From Bacteroidota bacterium (GTDB lineage: Bacteria; Bacteroidota; Bacteroidia; Cytophagales; Cyclobacteriaceae): DNA of 64,000 nucleotides. Within the stretch, counting starts at the first letter, position 1, and each line of letters starts with the position of its first letter. Location: assembly GCA_947470895.1 (NCBI GenBank), contig CANIVF010000008.1, positions 33,285-97,284 of the forward strand, read 5' to 3'. Shown here piece by piece: positions 1-12,400 of this stretch. Made by a program: the position numbers and the translations under genes. The notes beneath the pieces were generated by a model. The model was not told the DNA's origin and made no database searches. It saw only the letters and a list, made by a program, of their open reading frames with translations.

Positions 1-2
1 AG

Positions 3-1043
3 GGAAATCACATTTACTCCGGTGGTAGCGATGGGCGAATATTCCGATGGAGTTTTGAAAACGGCCAATGGAAGGCAGAGTCAATTATGGATGAAATCAA
101 ACGAGGTGAGCCATATATGGTATATGCCCTGGATACCAGTCCAGACGGGAACCTATTGGTTGCAGGTGGTCTTTATCCGACAAATAGTGAGGCAAACTTT
201 ATTGAATTATATGATTTGCGTAAACCCGGGGAACGCAAAAAGATTTCCGGGTTCAGATATGATATCAATGATATCCATTTTATGCCCAGCGGAAAAGGAT
301 TTTATGCTCGTGATAACACTGGACTAAGCATTAAGTATTCTGATCTTAACACTGCAGTGGAAGTCATTAAATCTAAAGTAAAAATCCTTTCGTTGGATTT
401 GAACGAAAATGGAACGATGCTGGCAGGAGGTGGAGATGATGGTATGATTTATCTATGGGACATTGCAAAGGGCTATGCCGCATCTACTGTGAAGGTATCA
501 AAAATAAGTCTATCTGCATTAAGTTTTGCCCCAGATGGTCAGATTGTTGTTGGTGATCGTAGCGGTCAAATGTACGTAATCGGCAGTGGATTAATCGTTC
601 GTGATTTACCTGGTCATACATCTCAAATCGAAGATATCCGATTTAATCACACAGGAACCTTCTTTGCTTCAGCTAGCAAGGACCATTCTGTGCGTCTATG
701 GAATTTTCTCGACCTCAAACAGCCACCAGTCATTTTAGGAGATCATGACTGGGCGTGGAGCGTTGCCTTCACCCCGGATGATTCACAACTAATGGTTGGC
801 ATCAATAGCGTGAGAGAAATTACCAGACTATCAAAAGTTGAAACGGACGAAACTATTCATGCCTATCCGACCAACTTTAGTGTTTTGAAAGATATCCTGT
901 GTGGTATAGCCGAACGCAATATGACTAAAGATGAATGGGAATTATTTGTTGCTGAAGTCGAAGATATCCCCTATGAAAAAACCTGTGAGAATTATCCTGG
1001 TATACAATCCAGCTTCAGAAGCAGTAAAAAAGCCAGCAAATAA
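3..1043 (+). CDS. WD40 repeat protein, C-terminal part (5' partial)
   Basis: The frame is open to the left edge, so the start lies outside the window; 346 codons are visible. They show WD40-type blades: short Gly/Asp turns followed by a Trp-Asp or Trp-Asn strand end, for example GGDDGMIYLWD near visible residue 140 and SKDHSVRLWN near 225. WD40 propellers are protein-interaction scaffolds; in Bacteroidota they are often the C-terminal half of larger proteins (for example caspase or kinase fusions), but nothing here shows what lies upstream. After the last blade there is a short Cys-containing tail of about 60 residues. The stop is 2 bp before the next gene, so it is very probably the first visible gene of an operon reaching the giant surface protein. 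The fold is secure; the function is unknown. Confidence 0.85.
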   Translation, partial: GNHIYSGGSDGRIFRWSFENGQWKAESIMDEIKRGEPYMVYALDTSPDGNLLVAGGLYPTNSEANFIELYDLRKPGERKKISGFRYDINDIHFMPSGKGFYARDNTGLSIKYSDLNTAVEVIKSKVKILSLDLNENGTMLAGGGDDGMIYLWDIAKGYAASTVKVSKISLSALSFAPDGQIVVGDRSGQMYVIGSGLIVRDLPGHTSQIEDIRFNHTGTFFASASKDHSVRLWNFLDLKQPPVILGDHDWAWSVAFTPDDSQLMVGINSVREITRLSKVETDETIHAYPTNFSVLKDILCGIAERNMTKDEWELFVAEVEDIPYEKTCENYPGIQSSFRSSKKASK

Positions 1044-1045
1044 CA

Positions 1046-2086
1046 ATGAAGAAACTTTACACACTTATTCTCCTCACCGTTGTTGCTTATCAAACTTGGG
1101 GACAATCCTCTTCGCCCGCACAAACTTTGCGTTTGGCAACATCAACCTATGAACAAGGACGATTACATGAGTTGGAGAAGATATTAAGTAACCTTACTGA
1201 TTTCACCGTTGAACAAAAGGTAGCCGCATACAAATTATTGACACAGGCCTATATCTATCTGGAAGAACCGAAGAAGGCAGATGAAGCCATGCTTAAGCTT
1301 TTAGAAACATCGCACTATTTTGAGGTAAATAAAGATATAGACCCTGCTGAGTTTGTTGCTCTGTACAACACCTTTCGCACCAATGCTGTTTATTCAATCG
1401 GCATGAAGTTAGGCCTGGGTACAGTTGCTCCCTTGGTCATGACTGACTACTATACCGCATCAGGTTCTGAAGGAACAGGCAAATTCTCGCCCGGAGCAAG
1501 TTTTTTGGGTGGGCTTTTTTTTGAGAAAAAAATCTATAGAAACTTCGTAGCGAGTCCTGAACTTCTTTTTGCAGCCAGAAAATTCAAATCGCAATCTAAA
1601 TTATTCACGAGAGATATCACTGGTATCAGCGATGGCAGCATTATCTCTACGTATAAACAAAACTGGATTGACTTGAATGCCATGGTTCAATACGTATTTG
1701 GCAAAAGCTCAACATTTAAAACCTTCATTACTGCTGGGCCAGGGATAAGTTATAACATCAAATCCATGAAGCAGACTGTTACAACAGGGCTTTCAGAAAG
1801 TTCAATCAGTGGTCCGGATATTGACATCAAAGATTCTATGTCACCGCTTCTTTACTCTGTTTCTGTTGGAGCAGGTTTTAAATTAAGAATTGGTTCAATC
1901 ATCGTGCATGGTGAAGCTCGCTTCATTCAGGGATTAAATAACATCATCGACAAAAACGCGCGCACCAATATTGAAAATGTATTGGACTATGGAGATCAAC
2001 TAAACGATTTAGGTGTTAGTTCCCTCACGGGTAATCTGGGCGTTTCGTTACCTATTTTCAAACCAGCAAAACTCAATAACAAATAA
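1046..2086 (+). CDS. Predicted outer-membrane beta-barrel protein with helical N-terminal segment
   Basis: 346 residues beginning with a signal peptide (MKKLYTLILLTVVAYQTWG, then Gln). Residues about 25-110 are helical and TPR-like (LLTQAYIYLEEPKKADEAM). From about 115 onward alternating hydrophobic strands with aromatic ends (YSIGMKLGLG, FVASPELLFAARKF, YSVSVGAGFKLRIG, GNLGVSLPIF) look like an outer-membrane barrel of the kind grouped with PorT/OmpW-like porins. It begins 2 bp after the WD40 gene and ends 4 bp before the lipoprotein gene, so the three are translationally close. A TPR-plus-barrel design next to a T9SS cargo gene suggests an envelope role, but this is inference from position. 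I do not recognise a specific family. Confidence 0.7.
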   Translation: MKKLYTLILLTVVAYQTWGQSSSPAQTLRLATSTYEQGRLHELEKILSNLTDFTVEQKVAAYKLLTQAYIYLEEPKKADEAMLKLLETSHYFEVNKDIDPAEFVALYNTFRTNAVYSIGMKLGLGTVAPLVMTDYYTASGSEGTGKFSPGASFLGGLFFEKKIYRNFVASPELLFAARKFKSQSKLFTRDITGISDGSIISTYKQNWIDLNAMVQYVFGKSSTFKTFITAGPGISYNIKSMKQTVTTGLSESSISGPDIDIKDSMSPLLYSVSVGAGFKLRIGSIIVHGEARFIQGLNNIIDKNARTNIENVLDYGDQLNDLGVSSLTGNLGVSLPIFKPAKLNNK

Positions 2087-2090
2087 GCAC

Positions 2091-3335
2091 ATGATGCGAA
2101 TAATTTACGTATTTTTTCTGCTTACATTATTTTCTTGCTTTAATGAAAATAATGCCGATTTGGGCGGCAACTTCACCTTCGTTCGTTATTTCAACGGAGG
2201 AGGCGATGACGTAGCCATAGCCATTAAAGAAACGGAAGATAAGGGTTATATCATTCTTGCTAACACCACGATAGATGGCGCGACAAAAATAAAACTGATC
2301 AAAACAGATGAGCTGGGAAATAAACAATGGAGTGAACTCTATGCACCACAGGCAGTTACTGGCAATAGCCATATTCTAAGTTATTTCGGCTATGGTATAG
2401 ATGTTTTACCCGATGGAATAGGTTTCGTAATCACGGGTGCATACATCAATGAGAATGAGAAATCAGAATTGCTTATTCTTAAAGTTTCCATTGACGATGT
2501 CGGAAAAACCAGCTTCATCACCAAAACATTTCCAAGCTTACCAGGCTATCAGGGTAAAGCAATTACTGTTTCCAAGGACGCTAGCGAAAATGAAGTCTTT
2601 CTTGTCCTGGCCAACATTCTCAATTCCAATGATGAAGATATGGCCCTCGGTGAGGTAAAGAGTGATTTAACAGCAACTTGGTTTCAAACCTATGGTGCTG
2701 GTAAAGCTGATTTAACTAACAAATTATTTATCAACGAAGCTGGTAAGGCATTATGGGGTGGCACCGTACAACACAGCGGTGGAACGGACATGCGCTTTGT
2801 GAAAACGGAGCAAAACCGAAAGAACACTGATTTTGATTTGCCCATTGGCAGTCCGGGGTTCGATGAACGAGGCAATGACATTTGTAATTTCGAATTTGGT
2901 TATGCAATAATCGGTAACACGAACGAATTATCTGGTGGCGGTGATCGCGATATTCTATTCAAACTATTGACACAGGATGGTTCGGTGATTACCTCTAAAA
3001 TATTCGAGATAAAACTTGATGAAAATTCAATACCAGGAAACAAAACCGGAAATGCGATTACCTCTACGCAAGATGGCAGATTATTGCTCGCCTGTACGGT
3101 TCCCAGCAATTCTGAATTAAAGTTTGGAAGAGGTGAAGCCGATATTTATCTACTGAAAATTGATGGTAATGGCCAAGTGATTTGGGAAAAATCAATTGGT
3201 AGCACGAAGGACGAACAAAGCGTAGCTGTGTTGCAGGCTAGCGATGGTGGTTACATCATTTTAGCTACCTCCGATTTTGCTGGCCTTGGAACTGTCCTGT
3301 TGATGAAAACCGATAAGAACGGGAATATTCAATGA
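2091..3335 (+). CDS. Lipoprotein with beta-propeller-like repeats
   Basis: The frame is open from 2013, inside the preceding gene, but the ATG at 2091 gives a proper lipoprotein signal: a hydrophobic stretch followed by LFSC with Cys16 as the lipidation site. That start sits 4 bp after the previous stop. The 414-residue product contains repeated units of the form GGYIILATS...LLMKTDKNGN and GYIILANTT...IKLIKTDELGNKQW, spaced as in the blades of secreted Bacteroidota propellers. It is therefore probably an outer-membrane-anchored propeller protein. Its place directly upstream of the giant T9SS protein suggests a surface partner. No enzymatic motif is visible, and the exact function is not known. 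Confidence 0.75.
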   Translation: MMRIIYVFFLLTLFSCFNENNADLGGNFTFVRYFNGGGDDVAIAIKETEDKGYIILANTTIDGATKIKLIKTDELGNKQWSELYAPQAVTGNSHILSYFGYGIDVLPDGIGFVITGAYINENEKSELLILKVSIDDVGKTSFITKTFPSLPGYQGKAITVSKDASENEVFLVLANILNSNDEDMALGEVKSDLTATWFQTYGAGKADLTNKLFINEAGKALWGGTVQHSGGTDMRFVKTEQNRKNTDFDLPIGSPGFDERGNDICNFEFGYAIIGNTNELSGGGDRDILFKLLTQDGSVITSKIFEIKLDENSIPGNKTGNAITSTQDGRLLLACTVPSNSELKFGRGEADIYLLKIDGNGQVIWEKSIGSTKDEQSVAVLQASDGGYIILATSDFAGLGTVLLMKTDKNGNIQ

Positions 3336-3402
3336 TTCAAATAAAGAATTGATTGATGTTTTGATCGAATAATTTACTTGAAATTACAATAATGACTTGC
3401 AT

Positions 3403-6400
3403 ATGATTAGATCTATACTTCGATTAACGGGGCCCGTGTTATTTTTCCTGATCAGCTACGTAAGTTTAAATGCTGCCGCACCAATTGTTACCACTGTTAC
3501 TGTTCCTTTCGGAAACTATAAGATCGGTAGTGTCATTACTTTCACTATTGTTGCCGATGGCACAGGATACACCGTTGATGCTGGCACAACTATAAATGGT
3601 GTGGACGTTACTTCCACGTTTGCCAGTGCGGGTGGCAATAATTACACTCTTACCTATACGGTGGCGAGCGGAAATACCGATAGAGCATCCGTGGGTGCTC
3701 TTCCAATAAATATTTTAATAAGAAATGGAGCTGGTGCGGGCAATCTAAATACCTACACGAGTTCTCCCGTTTCCGCTGGTGTTACGATCGATGCCAATGC
3801 ACCAACAATTTCAAACGTTGCAATACCCAATGTGGCCATGAAAGTAGGCCGTGTTGTGACCGCTGCGATTACAGTAGGCGATGATGGAGGAGAAACGTAT
3901 ACACTTTCTTCCGGAACTATCGGTGGATTTACACTAGGTGGTTTCACCAAAATTAATAACACAACCTACGAAGCACAATTTACCATTACCAATGGAGGTA
4001 CTGACGTTGCAGCAGGCTCAAATATTCCCGTAAACATAATCCTTGCTGATCCTGCTACAAATCCGAGCGCTGCAAATACGACAGCAATTGCTCAGGCTGG
4101 TGATGCCATTGATTCGAATATTCCTACCATCGTAAATGTCACTATTTCTAATTCATCAATGAAAGTGGGCAGTGTGGTTACTGCAACGATAGCGGTTGGT
4201 AATGATGGAGGACAAACCTATGTGATCTCATCCGGTACCATTGGTGGTTTTACGTTAGGAAGTTTAAGCAGAACCAATAGCACGACCTATACCGCACCAT
4301 TCACCGTGAGTAATGGAGGAGCCGATGTGGCTGCCGGATCGGATATTCCGGTGAGCTTGGTGATCGCTGACCCAGCAACAAATCCAAGTGTCACTTACAC
4401 CACCGCCATTTCACAAGGTGCTGATCCCATTGATGCCAATATTCCAACGATTTCAAATGTATCGATACCAGATGCATCCATGAAGGTTGGGGATGTTGTA
4501 ACTGCCACCATAACCGTAGGTGATGATGGGGGACAAACCTACACGCTCGCTTCCAGTACAATCGGTGGCTTTACTTTGGGAAGTTTTAACAGAACCAACA
4601 ACACAAACTATACCGCACAATTTACCATCACTAATGGTGGAACGGATGTTCCTGCCGGTTCGAATATACCGGTAAGCGTGATTGTTTCTGATCCTGCGAC
4701 AAACCAGAGTTCCGCTTTTACAACAGGTATCTCACAGGTAAGTGATCCTATTGACGCCAATAATCCTACTGTACAAACCGTGGGGCCTTTGGTTACAACG
4801 GGGGGTAATGTAGTTTCAGCCTTTTGGAACTCCACGAATACAGGAATAAACATAACGGTTCCAATTACCAACTCAGATCCTTCACTAAACAATGGGTCGA
4901 TTCAACTTCAAGCCAATGTGAATGGAGGAGGATTTTCAAATGTGGGTGCAGCCTCCACCATTACTAATGGTGAACGTGTGGCAGGTCAAAAGGTATTCAG
5001 TTTAAACGATGTTGGATTTGAGGCAATCTCAAGTACAGAAACCAATACGGTACGATTCAGGGCAATTGTTAATGACTCGGTTGGAAATAGCTCAACTTTT
5101 ACCCAGAGTGCTTTGATTACGATAGATCAGACTGCGCCAGCCGCACTTGTTGCAGTACCAGACTTGACCACTGCCACAGATACTGAAGGGATTGCCGGAA
5201 CCGGCACTGGAACAAACACTGACAATATAACAAAGAGCACAAACCCTACCTTTACCGGTAGCGGAGTAAACGGCACCATAGTAAAAATTTACAGTGGTGC
5301 TACAGAAATAGGCTCTGGTCTGGTTTCAGGTAGTGCTTACAGCATTGCCGTTGGAGCAATTTCAGAAAGTGTGCATGTCATAACAGGTAGAGTTATGGAT
5401 GCTGCCGGAAATCTTTCAACAGCCACTACTCCCTATAATGTAACGATTGACCGGACTCCTCCACAAATTGGGCTTAAGAAATGGAATGCGGATGGCGCAG
5501 CGGGAAACAAAGAAGAAATTATTATCTCCTTTACAGAAATTCTCGATATGAGTGACGGCCTACTCATAGCAAACAGTGACATTGACGCATCCAAACATGG
5601 ATTCAGCGCAAGCATTAGTGGAATTAAAGATGCCGACTCAAAATTCTTTTCTTCCATAACGGTAAACTCAACAACGTACAATAATGTAATTGTTCTTCGA
5701 AGTCTGAATAATGGTAGTTGGCCAAATTCGAGTGTGGTGATCACATACAAGGATTTTGCAACCAACTCTTCAGCCGCAATTGGAAATGCTCCTAACTATG
5801 TCTTTGATCTTGCCGGAAATGAATTGGTAACAAACTCATTTACCCCATCGGATACTGACCCTCCTACTCTTGCTTCAGGCTTCGTGCTTAAACCTAATGA
5901 TAATACTCCTGAAACGATTGTTTTTCAGGTAAATGAAACATTAAGTCAGGGCGCGTCAGTTACCGGATTTAGCGTAGACGGTTTGCCAGCTTCTGGTACT
6001 TACGATCTGTCCGCTACGATCACTCTTACCTCTCCGGCTAATGGTGTTTGGAATAATACATCAGTTGTTTCTTATGCGCCAGGTAATGTAAAAGATGGAA
6101 CGAATAATTTCATGAGCAGTATTCCTAGTACTCCAATCCGTTTACAAAACATCACCATGGAGAGCAACAATGCAAACGGTTTTACAAACCGAGCTAAGCC
6201 AGGAAATGTTGTAACGGTTAATTTCCGTAGCGACATTACTCCCTCCGTTACACCAAGCGTCATTATAGATAATGATAATGCAACCCCTGCCGTAGTTACG
6301 GGGGCTCATCCTAACTGGCAAGCCAATTATACGATAACAGGCAGCAATAACAATGGTCCACTGGCCATGCTGGTTTATATGCTCACCGAGTCTGACTCAA

Positions 6401-9400
6401 CAGGAACAAATTCAACCACATCACCATTACCGGTTTCGTCTTCAGTAGTATTGGATAAAAACCCTCCTGATATTACTCCTATTTCAATCACCTCAAATCA
6501 TGTCAATTCATCCTTTGCGACAATCGGCAACCTAGTCACGCTTTCCTTTTCGGTAAACGAAAATTTATTCACAGCGCCAACAGTTACCATTGGTGGAGCT
6601 GGTACTGTGGTTACCAACATCGGATTAAATTATACAGCCACAGCCACTTTAGATAATACTTTCAGCGAAGGAGTATTACCCATTTTAATAAACGTGCAGG
6701 ATGAAGTCGGTAACCTTGCTTCCGCCACCACCACCACAAATGCATCCTCCGTAACTTTTGATAAAACAGCCCCGTCTGTATCTTCTATCACGTTAGATAA
6801 TTCGATCATTAATTCCTATGCTGCGTCAATTAATGGAACGACACCGGCCCTGAATGGTAACCAAGTCGATTTCCTTGTAACTTTTACTGAGCCAGTAAGC
6901 GGAATTACCACCAGCTCAATAAGTAGGTCAATCTCTCCCCTATTTGGTTCTTTTCTATTTCCCACCATTTCATCTAACGTTCCTGTTGTTTCTCCGGTAA
7001 CCAGTGGTGGAGCTTCCTCCACTGCACCTTCACAATATTGGAAAGTGCTTTATCCTAACGTAGCTGGTTCAGGAACGCTCAGCATTAATGTATTGAGTGA
7101 CCTTAACATTATTGATATTGTTCAACTATCACTAGCGGCTGGCGCAGCAGGACCAGCCTATACAGTTAGTTTACCTCAACCATCCACTCCTGTAACCTCA
7201 TTCGGTTCCTCAACAGGAACAAGTTCAATTACAATCAATTGGACTGACATACCAGGAGCAAGTCATTATCTAGTTATTGCTACCACATCAGCTTCTCCAT
7301 CCCCAGCAGTAACGGATGGTACCTATATTCTTGATGATTTTATTATTGGAGATGGAACCGTTTCACAAAATATTGTTCAAGGTGTTCAATCCGCAACATT
7401 TAGCAACTTAGCAGCAACTGGGTATAACGTATTCATCTATCCTTATTCATTATCGCCCAATACTACTAGTATAAATACAAGCGCGATCAATTTCAACACA
7501 ACCGCACCAGCAACAATAAGCCGAAACTCTGATATCATTCGTGATACTGGCTTTAGTTATTCCCAAAATATAGATTACAAAATATTTCAGACCACGGATA
7601 TTCCATCAGGCTCCGGAACAGGAAGTCTTGTACTTGAAAAGTTTTTATTACGTGATGGTGTTGATGCTGATAACTTAGGCACAACACTTTCGTCCATCAC
7701 CCTTGATGTTGTGAATTACCAAAATCTACGACAATTGGCTCTTTATGATGGAACCACAGAAATTAAGGAACTTCCTGTATCTGGTGCTGATATAACTGTG
7801 ATGAATTCGACTACGGCTCGCATGACATTCAATTCGTTAGCACCATTTACTGCTGCAGACGGAACGAGCCAACCCTTATCAATCAGAGGTAGCTTTTTAG
7901 GCACTGGAGTAACTGACAATCAGATTATTTCTATTGGTGTCGTGTCTGTTACCGCCAGCAGTACCTCAAGCTCGCAATTTATTACCAATAGTCCCACCGG
8001 TATCCAAAGCAATTTACCTTCGGGAACAAACAACGATAATAATAAAATTGAGGTAACTGCCACTAAACTTGACTATACTTCAATTCCGCTATCGGCAACT
8101 ATCAATGTGAATTTTGGTCCGGTAGTGGTTCAGGCCAGAGATGTGAACAATATTATAGATCAGGATTTTGTAAATGCTGTATCAGCCTTTGGTAACAATG
8201 ATGTCGTTGCAATGATCAACACTCCATTTACGCCTGCTCCTATTTTAAGTTTTACAGCAGGGCAACTCACCCTCCCTCCTAATTTTCAATTTACCGCAAC
8301 ACCCGGTGATGGCTCCACACAACTCTCCATCTCTTCCGGAGGAATTAACAATCAGCTATCCCCTTCTATCGGTGTAGTCTCCTCTCAGGAATCCGTCCTC
8401 AGTTATAATTCTGTTGCCTTCGTTGAAAGACTACCTTACATTCTTTTTCAAAGCAGCGATATAACAGGAGCCGGAAACAGCGCAGCTCTTGCCACCTTTG
8501 TCTTGCAAGACGGAAATGGCCTAACCCTTGATCTTGATGGAGCCCCCACTAAAATCAGTTCTGTCACTTTTGATATCACTACCACCAATAATTTGGGAGT
8601 TTCGGTGGCTGGTGCAAAAGATGTGCGGAAGATTGCCCTTTACAATGCCAGCGGACTTGAGCTTGGTGAGCAGGCTCTTGGTAATAGTACCTCCGTCACA
8701 TTCAACATTGCCAGTGCCGCCAGTTACATCACAGCTGATGACAATCTGTCAACTACATTTACCATCCGGGCCACATTCCTTAATGACAATGCGAATGTGA
8801 GGGACCTTAATAACATCCGAATTAAGTTAACTAATGTCACACAAGGGTCAGGGTCAGAACTGAATACACTTTTGCCAAGCTTAACCGGAGGATCATGGAC
8901 AAAAGCTACCGGTGCCATTACCAATGGTCAATTAACTCCTATCGACAAAAACATCGTAGACGTTGTTGCCACTAAATTGCAATTCATCCAGCAACCATCT
9001 TCAGTGGTTGGCATTAATCGCCCTGTCCCTTTACCCCCTGGAACACCGGTAAAAATCGTAGCGAATGATACCAATGGTCTGATTGATTTAGAATTCAACA
9101 ATGCTTATAATTCAAAACTAACTTTAACGGTTCCGACTACTACACCTACCGCTCAATTGCAAACAACTTCCTTTGCCTATTCGGATGGTGAAGTGACCCT
9201 CGATCCAAATACTTTAGTGTATACTTCGGCTGGTGATGGAACACTTACTGCTACCTCCACCAATAATCCACCAACAGCATTGACTGTCACAGCTGCAGTA
9301 TCAAATTTGGTAGATGTTTTTGATGTTACTGCCATTTACAGTTTTGCGGGAGTAAACACTCCATCCAATTTTGCAGGTGGATCGGTGAATAAAATAATTT

Positions 9401-12400
9401 ACGGTGTAACATTCACTGCGCCCTTTACACGATCGAGTGAACCAAAACTGAATAGCTTTGTCATTTCATTTGACAATACTATTACTGGAGTATTTAAAAA
9501 CCCTCGTGTTTTTGAACAAAAGAATAATTCTACCTATTCATCCATTATCGCTAAGAACATTACCGATGCTGCCATTAAAGGAAAAGTAACACAGGGCAGT
9601 TTTACGTTCACCGTTGATTTTACAGGCGTGGGTGGTGTGCCGAGAGATTTCCATGCTATAGGCGGAACCACTTATACGTATTTCCTGATGGTGGATGTAG
9701 AAACTACCGCAAACTCAGGTACTCCTCCCATGCAACCTTATATTGAAGACCTGGATTGGCAGTTTGGTACACCGGGTAGTCTTGACCCCACATCTGGAAA
9801 TATTGTGACATCACTTGGCAGCACACACGCTTCTAAAACCAACACCTCGGGACTGACTTTTTCTTTCGCTGCTATTTATCCACCAAGTCTTATTGTATCC
9901 AATCCATCTAAGGGGCAAATAAATGTGGATCCGAATGGTAATATAGAGCTGACGTTTGATGCTCCTATCTGGTCATTGGATGCGACTATTGAATTATTTC
10001 AAACGACTAGTGTAGGAACGCCAGGAACCAAGGTTGGTGATTTGCAATTGCTTGGAAACCAAGGCCGCTTTGACAGTTCTAAACCTCAGACAGATGCTGT
10101 TAATATTGGCCATCTATCCCCTACAATAACTTTTGATGTACCTTCTCCATTAGCTTTCAATCAAATCTATTATGTGAATATAAAAAAGGGAACGTTTGAT
10201 CAAACCAGCAACGCAGGCGCGGGAATTATTGATCAATCTGGAAATAAATTTCCAGGCATATTTTCGCCAGGGGTTTTATACTTTAGAACATCCAGTAACA
10301 TCGCCCCCAAACTACTCTCCACGGGGACATCCCCAACAACTCCTTTACCATCCCAGATCATTAATATTTCACTAACCGGTGCTACCATACAAGCATCATT
10401 TGATTTCCCTGGAAATGCCTACTTCATGCTTACCAATAATCCTACCATAACACCACCAACCAATGATCAGATAAAAGGAGATGTTGCTTATGCAGGATCA
10501 TTAACCCGTGGCAATTTCACGATCTCCCAGACTAATCCAATAACACAATTCGGAACCATCAATTACGGGCTTTCAACTAATCAACAATATGATGTTTGGA
10601 TGTTTGCCGAGAATAGCGATTTACCTTCAGCCATTAGAACAGTAGGTCCATATCAAGGAAGTCCAGGGTTTGCAGCAAGTGCAACGCCCGCCTCTCCCAC
10701 TTTTACGTTCACGGCAACTACACCTGTTGGCACTGGGGTAATCTTGTATTCTCCAACATACAGTATTTGTCCTGGCAGCTACCAGCCATTGAATGAACCC
10801 ATCACCATTGTGGAAAGAAATAACGGTGATTTCACTGGTACCGGATCAGGAATTCAAACGTTCAATTTATTACTCCCTCCTGGCTTCGAATTCGAAACTT
10901 CCTTACCTGTCAACGGTAAAGTCATTCTTTCAAGCACAGCTGATTTTATAGCTAACAGTGGATCACTATCATTCCTTAGTAATTCAGTAGTACAGGTTAT
11001 TTATACAAACGCAAATACACCCACGAACTCCAGAGATAATATTTCAATTTCAGGTTTGAAGGTATTAGCAACTGGTGCCGCTTCTGGAAGTATCACACGG
11101 CTTGGAGGCACAACCCTAACCGCTGTCAACGCTATACCTGATGGAGCGGTCGTGGCAAATATTGGCACCAATTCGATTGATCCCATCAGTTTCACCAACA
11201 GTTACCTGGGAGATGGATCAATCCTTCCTGATTTGATCAATGACAAATTCGAAACAGTTCAACTAATTCCAACGGTTCCTGCTGGTGATTATGGTGCAAG
11301 TACTTTTAGTGGTCAGGGTGTAACACTCGATTCTTTATATCTTAGTTCTGTTACTTTAGGTCTTCCATTTAATATTACCATTTCGCATACTGATAATAAT
11401 GGTTGTGTTTCGCAGAACGCGATTCAATATTTAGTATACGATCACCGAACCGGATTAGGATTAGCACCGAGCTATTGCATAACCAATTATTATTTCCCTA
11501 CCCCTGGTACTTATCCTACCACGTATTCTGTTTTCTTCAACAGCTTCCCTGGATTCTATCTTACTTCCTTATCCACCGGTGTACCCATTACGATCACACC
11601 TGGATCACAATACCTGGACAATTCATGGAGTTCGATAATTCAAACACTACCTGTAAAATCGATTACAGGTTTTAATCCCAATGACAATCCCTTACCAGGA
11701 ACATCTTATTATAATTATACTTTTGATGTTCGTACGATAAACAATAACACGGACTGGTATGATTTTCGTGAATTTAATAGTACTACTGGCCAGGGTAAAC
11801 CTTACTACCAAGGGGGTTCATTAGGTAGAGTTGAATATACTGGTCTTTATCAAAGTATTGCCAACGTAGCACTCACTGACGTGAAATTAGTTCAAAGTAC
11901 CCAGTTATTCGCACCGGCCATTGCTTACCTAGAGGTGAGTGGAAACATTTCAAATGGTGGTGCGCCTTTGACTAATGATCCAAGTAACCCGTTTGTTGCT
12001 TCAGATTTTGATCCAAAGAACGGGCCTCAACCCAGCGGCTATCTTCCAAATCTTGGCAATCCTGGAACTTTTATATTTTGTGAACAAGGTGGTCCTATAA
12101 CGATAAATGGTTACCCAGCCGCTTCCGGTGGTACTTCCGTTGGTAAGTTTACATTGGTTAATCACGCTACAGGCACACCCCTTGTTCTTACACCTGATCC
12201 AGCCAGTCCAGGAAATTTTCTTGGATTTAAAGATAATGGCAACGGTGTGGCAACTATTAATCCTACCCTAGTTAATAATAGCTATAACAACATACGGATC
12301 GTTTATGAGTATCAGGATAATAATTCTCCATGTAAGAGCCTTGCAACTCTTGTGCTTAGGATTACCCCCAATCCTGTAGCAAGTTTTCGTACGAGTACCC

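Noticed and set aside
3397..3402. TTG start for the giant gene
   Set aside because: It adds two residues to the signal peptide; the ATG at 3403 gives a normal start.
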